Shown: in pieces, positions 8,149-12,348 of the stretch | Numbering within the stretch: position 1 is the stretch's first letter | Layout: every line of letters begins with the position of its first letter | NCBI GenBank assembly: GCA_903921605.1 | Contig: CAIXQV010000987.1 | Span: forward strand, 1 to 12,348 | DNA length: 12,348 nt | Origin: an uncultured Planctomycetaceae bacterium | GTDB lineage: Bacteria; Planctomycetota; Planctomycetia; Planctomycetales; Planctomycetaceae | Direction of reading: 5' to 3' | Notes under the pieces: generated by a model | Told to the model about the DNA's origin: nothing | Seen by the model: the letters and a program-made list of their open reading frames with translations, nothing else | Databases searched by the model: none | Program-made: the position numbers and the translations under genes

Positions 8149-8175
8149 CAGGGCGAGACCTGAAGTCTCGCCCTG
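8149..8175 (-). terminator. Perfect hairpin terminator after the DUF1549 gene
   Basis: An 11-bp perfect stem (CAGGGCGAGAC at 8149-8159 with GTCTCGCCCTG at 8165-8175) closes a 5-nt loop. It begins 8 nt after the DUF1549/DUF1553 stop codon and is followed on the minus strand by the T-containing TTAATTT. This is the best intrinsic-terminator candidate in the window. It suggests that the downstream PPC gene is transcribed partly or wholly from its own promoter in the roughly 140 bp that remain. Confidence 0.7.
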
Positions 8176-8183
8176 AATTCAGA

Positions 8184-10652
8184 TCAATGATTGAACTGGA
8201 ACTCTTTGGTGTTAATCAAAGCCCAGACCACATCTTCATAGCCTCGGCGAACATTGTCAGAATGCTTCTTGATGTAGGCGATTGCCACTTCAAGCTCCTC
8301 TGCGTTAGGTTCGCGAGCAAAGACCCAGCGATACAATTCTTTTACTCGCTCTTCATCCGGCCGCGCGGTGTCGGCGGCCAGTTTGGCGGTGCGAGCACCG
8401 TCGCGAGCAATCTTGTCCTGAATCTCGCGACCATTCAGCAAGTGCAGGCTCTGAGCAAGATTTGCATCCATGCTGCGTTCACATTCGCAGGCCGTGTCAC
8501 CCTTGGGCTGACCGAATACCTGCAGGAAGTAAGTCGCACTTGAAGAATCAACCAACTGCATTGCCGTCGTTCCGGCTGGCATACCACCGAAGTTCTCTGA
8601 CGTTTCCGTCACGACATGGAATGCATCGTACAGGACCTCAGCACTCAACCGGCGAGGGTAATAGCGGGAGAAGTTCTGCTTGTCGCTGGCATTGTGCTCG
8701 TTTGGCAGGGCACTGAGCTGGTAGGTTCGCGAACGACAAATCGTCCGAACCAGTTCCTTCATGTCGAAACCAGACTTAATGAAATGATCTGACAGAGCAT
8801 TCAGCAGTTCCGGATTCGCAGGAGGGTTGGTTTCTCGCATGTCGTCTTCAGGCTCAACAATGCCACGGCTGAAGAAATGCTTCCAGTATCGATTGACCAA
8901 TGACTTCGCAAAGAATGGATTCTTTGGGTCAGACATCCAGTCAGCCAGTTTCACTCGCGGATCGCTGTCAGCAGCAATCTCATAAGGCGGCGTCCCCAAA
9001 CCGGCAGGCTTCAAAGCTTTGCCTGTGCGAGGATTGCTGGCAGTAGCCACACCTTCATTGTGGAACACACGCTTATCACGCATCGTTCCGGCAACGTTCG
9101 GAATTGCCTTCTTGCCAACCCGCCCATAGAACGCAGCCATCCCGTAGTAGTCGTCCTGGCTCCATTTTTCGAACGGATGATGGTGGCAGCGAGCACACTG
9201 GATTCGCAGTCCCAGAAACAATTGAGCGGTGTCTTCAACCTGCTCTTCGGTGCTGTCAACATCGCGATACCAGACCACCGCGGGATTCATCTGAGGATCC
9301 CCGGACGCTGTCACGATTTCACGGACAAACTGATCGTAGGGCGTATTGTCGTACATGCGATTCCACAGCCATTGGTGGAACAACATCGTACCGGGAGCAT
9401 CGTCAGCCCCTTCCTTCTTATTACGAAGAACGAAGTTCCACTTGTTCGCGAAATGATCCGCGTAGGCCGTCCCATCCAGTAGTCGATCGATCAGTCGATC
9501 TCGCTTATCAGGAGAAGCATCCGCCATGAATAAACGAACGTCTGCCTCTGAAGGAAGTGTTCCGGAGATATCCAGCGACACGCGACGCAGAAAAGTTGCA
9601 TCATCGCAAATATCTGATGCCGGAATCCCCAGCTGTTTCAGCTTTCCAAAGACAGCGGCATCAACCAGATTAACTGGCTCCGGCATATTTGAAGTGTCAG
9701 CTCCCAGTGGAACTGTGGCTCGGAATGTTGCAACCTGGCCCTGATAACGAGCCATAATGGCCACTTCGCCGCTAAGGTCCAGTGTTGTCACGAGCCCCTT
9801 CGTGGATGACTCAGCCATCTCCGGCTCATTAGGTTCGAACAACGCCATGCGAGTTACGTCTTCAGTCGTCCCGTCACTGTAAGAAGCGATCACGGAAATC
9901 TGCTGCTGAGACTTCCGCTGCATGACACGTGTTTCAGGAATGCATTTGATGCCGACCACATATGGGTCGCTGTCGGCTCCATAAGGCATTCCCTGCTCAA
10001 TCCACTGAACCATCAAATTGTATTCGTAGCTGCCCTGATCCATTCGCTTGCCACCGCCGTGAGGACTGCGGCCGATCGCTTTCTTGATCAGAAGGCTCTC
10101 GCCAGGAATGGCGGGGAAAATTCTGCGTCCGCGAGATTCCTTGCGAAGGAATTCATAATCGTCTTCAGCAACGAACCCCAGCAGAGACAGCTTGAATCCA
10201 TTTTGCCCGCCCGACTTGCCGTGGCAACCGCCGCCGTTGCAACCAAGCTTGGTAAAGATCGGCACAATCTGATTGCGGAAGTTGATCGGCAATGGATGAG
10301 CAAATCCGCTCACGGCGACTTTAGCCACGACCGTCTTATCAGCGAGAGCCGCTGTCACGGTGATGTCACCATCGGCCGTTGGAACTGCCATCCCGGTGGA
10401 GTCGATCGCCAACACCTTCGGATCAGAAATGGTCCATGTGACGTCGCGCGTCACATCCGTCATACTGCCATCCGCATGCACGGCCGTGGCGATTAATTGC
10501 TGTCGAGCATCCCGACTGCGAATGGTAATCAAATCACCTTCACCAACGGGACTAAGCTCCAGCTTCACAACTTCGGCACTTGCGGATGAACCCACAAGCA
10601 TCGCAGCAGCGAAGAGTTTCAGCATGGGAGCGAACAACCGAGCAATCGACAT
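8184..10652 (-). CDS. DUF1549/DUF1553 cytochrome-like secreted protein
   Basis: An 822-residue exported protein typical of planctomycetes; the biochemical function of the family is not settled. Residues 1-26 form a signal peptide (LKLFAAAMLVGSSASA). A bacterial Ig-like (Big-2 type) domain spans about 28-117. A conserved segment with CNGGGCHGKSGGQNGF at 138-153 gives a CX4CH motif that could bind heme c. A second Big-2-like domain spans about 232-315. DUF1549 (formerly PSCyt2) spans about 325-515 and ends with CARCHHHPFEKW at 486-497, a classic CxxCH motif. DUF1553 (PSD1) spans about 565-810, closing with the family-typical ALINTKEFQFNH. A CEC pair occurs at 722-724. The ATG is supported by AAGGAG (10661-10666) with an 8-nt spacer. 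It is the first gene of the three-gene exported cluster. Electron transfer or oxidation outside the membrane is plausible, but the substrate is unknown. Confidence 0.92.
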   Translation of the reverse strand: MSIARLFAPMLKLFAAAMLVGSSASAEVVKLELSPVGEGDLITIRSRDARQQLIATAVHADGSMTDVTRDVTWTISDPKVLAIDSTGMAVPTADGDITVTAALADKTVVAKVAVSGFAHPLPINFRNQIVPIFTKLGCNGGGCHGKSGGQNGFKLSLLGFVAEDDYEFLRKESRGRRIFPAIPGESLLIKKAIGRSPHGGGKRMDQGSYEYNLMVQWIEQGMPYGADSDPYVVGIKCIPETRVMQRKSQQQISVIASYSDGTTEDVTRMALFEPNEPEMAESSTKGLVTTLDLSGEVAIMARYQGQVATFRATVPLGADTSNMPEPVNLVDAAVFGKLKQLGIPASDICDDATFLRRVSLDISGTLPSEADVRLFMADASPDKRDRLIDRLLDGTAYADHFANKWNFVLRNKKEGADDAPGTMLFHQWLWNRMYDNTPYDQFVREIVTASGDPQMNPAVVWYRDVDSTEEQVEDTAQLFLGLRIQCARCHHHPFEKWSQDDYYGMAAFYGRVGKKAIPNVAGTMRDKRVFHNEGVATASNPRTGKALKPAGLGTPPYEIAADSDPRVKLADWMSDPKNPFFAKSLVNRYWKHFFSRGIVEPEDDMRETNPPANPELLNALSDHFIKSGFDMKELVRTICRSRTYQLSALPNEHNASDKQNFSRYYPRRLSAEVLYDAFHVVTETSENFGGMPAGTTAMQLVDSSSATYFLQVFGQPKGDTACECERSMDANLAQSLHLLNGREIQDKIARDGARTAKLAADTARPDEERVKELYRWVFAREPNAEELEVAIAYIKKHSDNVRRGYEDVVWALINTKEFQFNH

Positions 10653-10660
10653 GCAGGTTA

Positions 10661-10666
10661 CTCCTT
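10661..10666 (-). promoter_or_regulatory. Strong ribosome binding site of the DUF1549 gene
   Basis: On the minus strand this reads AAGGAG and is separated by 8 nt from the ATG at 10650-10652. It is the closest to consensus of the ribosome-binding sites in the window, and it fixes this ATG as the start. Confidence 0.75.
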
Positions 10667-10782
10667 GAGGCAGGTTGTTGAATGACGTCGTGTCATATCA
10701 ATGGTTAGTTGAGTCCGAAGTGCAGGTTCGGAAGAGGATTCCGGGCACTTCAAACGGTCGGTATATGAGTGCAGCCTATTTT

Positions 10783-10827
10783 TCCTGCGGCAGGAGTCAA
10801 GCATTGAATGGACAAACCTTTGACTCC
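10783..10827. promoter_or_regulatory. Overlapping inverted repeats in the DUF1549 leader
   Basis: TCCTGC-G-GCAGGA (10783-10795) is a 13-bp palindrome around one central base. Its last three bases are also the start of a second inverted repeat, GGAGTCAA (10793-10800) with TTGACTCC (10820-10827), 8 bp perfect with a 19-nt loop. The two pairings share 10793-10795. They could be operator sites or alternative RNA hairpins. They lie 131-175 bp upstream of the DUF1549 ATG. Confidence 0.35.
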
Positions 10828-11204
10828 GAGCATTCATAGTCCGAGACGCCCGATTTTGCGGTTGACAACGGCGTATTGGCATTTCCGCTGGAATTTCACG
10901 TGTGGCAACGTAGCGAATTCACTGAGAAGTACAGTGAAAAGCGAGGAATCCGCGGTCAATCCTGAGTGAAGAATTGGTTCAGTTTTCTTCGTTGGTTGCC
11001 AAATTCGTCAGAAAATATCCCGGGGACGGTAATCTGATACAGCGAGTATTTGTCCACCTTGGAGACGAGTGCCACCGGATTTGGTTCAATCATGCTCCGC
11101 GTCGCTCTACGAATTTTTCGTCCCGCCAAAGCCCAAAGTGGCGTGTTGATTTAATTTGTCTTACGGCAAGCCCAAGGCGTCGTCGGCTGATTTCGCTACG
11201 ACTA

Positions 11205-12348
11205 TTAGCCTCCGCGTAAGAAGGCGATGAGGTCCGCGAAGTCCTGCGGGGATAACTTCTTTTCAAAACCTTCCGGCATCAAACTTAAGCCCGTGGCTTT
11301 AATCTCGGCTATCTGTTCTCGCGGAATGATCTGCTGTTTGTTCTCGGCCTGTTTCATCGTCAGGCTGACAGGGGACTCTTCGGCAATCATGCCGGCCAGA
11401 ACCTGTCCATCATTCAACGCCACAGCAAACTGCATATAGTTGGGCCCGACTTCTCGATTGGGGTCGAGAATCTGTGTCAGCAACTCAGACGCGGTCCGAT
11501 GCCGCACCGTGATCAGGCTCGGCCCGACCTCAATTCCCGTCTCGCCAATTCGATGACAGGCGGCACAGTCTCTCACGAAAAGTTGCTTGCCTTTAAGCAT
11601 GTCGCCGGGCAGCTTTGCGGCGTCAGCATTCGCTGCGATGATTTCCTGACGAGGTGTCTGACGATCCAGAGCCAGCAAGGTCTTTGCTCGTTCACGCAGT
11701 TTCTCGTCGGCATGATTCAGTAGCAACGTGCGACGAATGGGAGTCATCTGAGCCGCAGAGATACGGCCGTCGGCAATTGCATCGAACAGAACTGGCAAAC
11801 GCTGATTATGTCCGGCCAGACCTTCAATGATCTCGTACTGAACTGCCGGAGTAGAACTCGGAAATGCAGCCAGCAGAGTCGGGGCTGTGGCGTCATCCTG
11901 ATAGGAAGAAATTGCTTTGACAACCGCCGTCTGAATTTCCGCGGGCTGCTGAGTCGTCAACAGGCTTGCGGTCGCTTCCCTTACGATCGCGGCGTCTGCG
12001 AACGAGAGTACTCTGAGCGCCATCAGACGTTCGGGGACAGTCCTTGCCGAATCATTGATGCAGATGGCGGCCAGATTGATACGCTCGTTTAGCAGTGGTT
12101 CGGCCGGAGTCTGCGACCACACTATGGACAGTCGACTGCCTCCGCGACGCAGTCCTTCTTCCAATGCCAGCAGAAGTTCTTCCATAACCGGCGATGAACG
12201 AAGCTTCGACGGCAGCTTTCGCAATCGATCACCGATGCGATTCATCTGCTCTGAATTCTTCTGTACTCCTGTGACCGTGGCCAATTGTTTCAGCAACGGG
12301 AGGTTCTGAGTATCTGACAGAAAATCGGGATCCTGCAGCACCTGATCC
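11205..12348 (-). CDS. HEAT-repeat protein with C-terminal heme-binding domain (partial)
   Basis: C-terminal 380 codons of a larger protein. The frame stays open to the window edge, so the apparent GTG at 12339-12341 is not its start. Numbering residues from that codon, the first roughly 230 are helical and repeat-like (for example ERLMALRVLSFADAAIVREA), consistent with HEAT repeats. The last roughly 130 form the Pirellula/Verrucomicrobium-type heme-binding domain (TIGR02603 kind): CAACH at 259-263 for covalent heme c, GPSL at 273-276, ILDPNREVGPNY at 291-302, and LMPEGFEKKLSPQD at 354-367 with Met355 as probable axial ligand. Related full-length proteins often begin with a membrane-bound dehydrogenase-like beta-propeller, which would lie beyond the window. 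It is probably exported and redox-active. It ends in TAA, 552 bp before the DUF1549 gene, so it is probably a separate unit. Confidence 0.88.
   Translation of the reverse strand, partial: DQVLQDPDFLSDTQNLPLLKQLATVTGVQKNSEQMNRIGDRLRKLPSKLRSSPVMEELLLALEEGLRRGGSRLSIVWSQTPAEPLLNERINLAAICINDSARTVPERLMALRVLSFADAAIVREATASLLTTQQPAEIQTAVVKAISSYQDDATAPTLLAAFPSSTPAVQYEIIEGLAGHNQRLPVLFDAIADGRISAAQMTPIRRTLLLNHADEKLRERAKTLLALDRQTPRQEIIAANADAAKLPGDMLKGKQLFVRDCAACHRIGETGIEVGPSLITVRHRTASELLTQILDPNREVGPNYMQFAVALNDGQVLAGMIAEESPVSLTMKQAENKQQIIPREQIAEIKATGLSLMPEGFEKKLSPQDFADLIAFLRGG

Larger units (their letters stand above)
10653..11204. other. Long non-coding stretch upstream of the DUF1549 gene
   Basis: 552 bp with no convincing gene. 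Close to the DUF1549 start is a strong AAGGAG ribosome-binding site (10661-10666). Further up are overlapping inverted repeats (10783-10827), a 7-bp inverted repeat TTCACTG/CAGTGAA (10918-10938), and a 5-bp CGCCA/TGGCG pair (11124-11143) that could be a weak 3' structure for the HEAT-cytochrome gene. A minus-strand TTGACT (10795-10800) resembles a -35 box, but no good -10 sits at the right distance. The DUF1549 promoter is presumed to lie here. Confidence 0.5.

Noticed and set aside
10862..10867. Plus-strand TTGACA resembling a -35 box
   Set aside because: No matching -10 element lies 16-18 nt downstream, and there is no plus-strand gene for it to serve.
10658..10882. Minus-strand 74-codon frame in the DUF1549 leader
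   Set aside because: It runs through both inverted repeats and the DUF1549 ribosome-binding site, is Arg/Ser-rich, and has no motif. It is probably chance.
10974..11219. Plus-strand 81-codon frame in the long non-coding stretch
   Set aside because: Its end overlaps the HEAT-cytochrome gene antisense. No ribosome-binding site or domain was seen, and no other gene in the window is on this strand.

Overview
The window reads as chromosomal DNA of a planctomycete with moderate GC content. All six called genes (five firm, one doubtful) lie on the minus strand. The assignment rests on families that are strongly associated with the Planctomycetes/PVC group: a DUF1549/DUF1553 cytochrome-like protein, a PSCyt1-type cytochrome fused to WD40 repeats, a large PPC-domain secreted protein, and a HEAT-repeat protein ending in the Pirellula/Verrucomicrobium-type heme-binding domain. 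No tRNA, rRNA, CRISPR array, transposase or phage gene was recognised.

Layout in the direction of transcription (right to left). Positions 12348-11205 hold the C-terminal part of a HEAT-repeat/cytochrome c protein cut by the window edge. A 552-bp non-coding stretch follows (11204-10653) with overlapping inverted repeats. Then come three exported proteins in a row: DUF1549/DUF1553 (10652-8184), PPC-domain (8004-4948) and PSCyt1-WD40 (4767-1966). They are separated by 179-180 bp gaps, each carrying a stem-loop. A perfect 11-bp hairpin follows the first gene, an 80-bp imperfect inverted repeat follows the second, and a 12-bp hairpin follows the third. A doubtful 63-codon ORF (1895-1704) lies before purB (1614-184), a eukaryote-like adenylosuccinate lyase. 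After purB there is a possible terminator and a REP-like palindrome at the window edge.

Working together (inference): the DUF1549/DUF1553, PPC and WD40 proteins all have N-terminal signal peptides, and two of them carry c-type heme-attachment motifs. They therefore probably act outside the cytoplasmic membrane as a redox or cell-surface assembly whose substrate is unknown. The PPC and WD40 proteins each contain a long Ala/Lys/Glu-rich coiled coil inserted between beta domains, which suggests they may dock on each other. This trio is the best candidate in the window for an undescribed system. purB is a housekeeping purine gene, and nothing in the sequence links it to the trio. Ribosome-binding sites with a uniform 8-nt spacer support the starts of all four complete firm genes and move the WD40 start to an ATG four codons inside the longest ORF.
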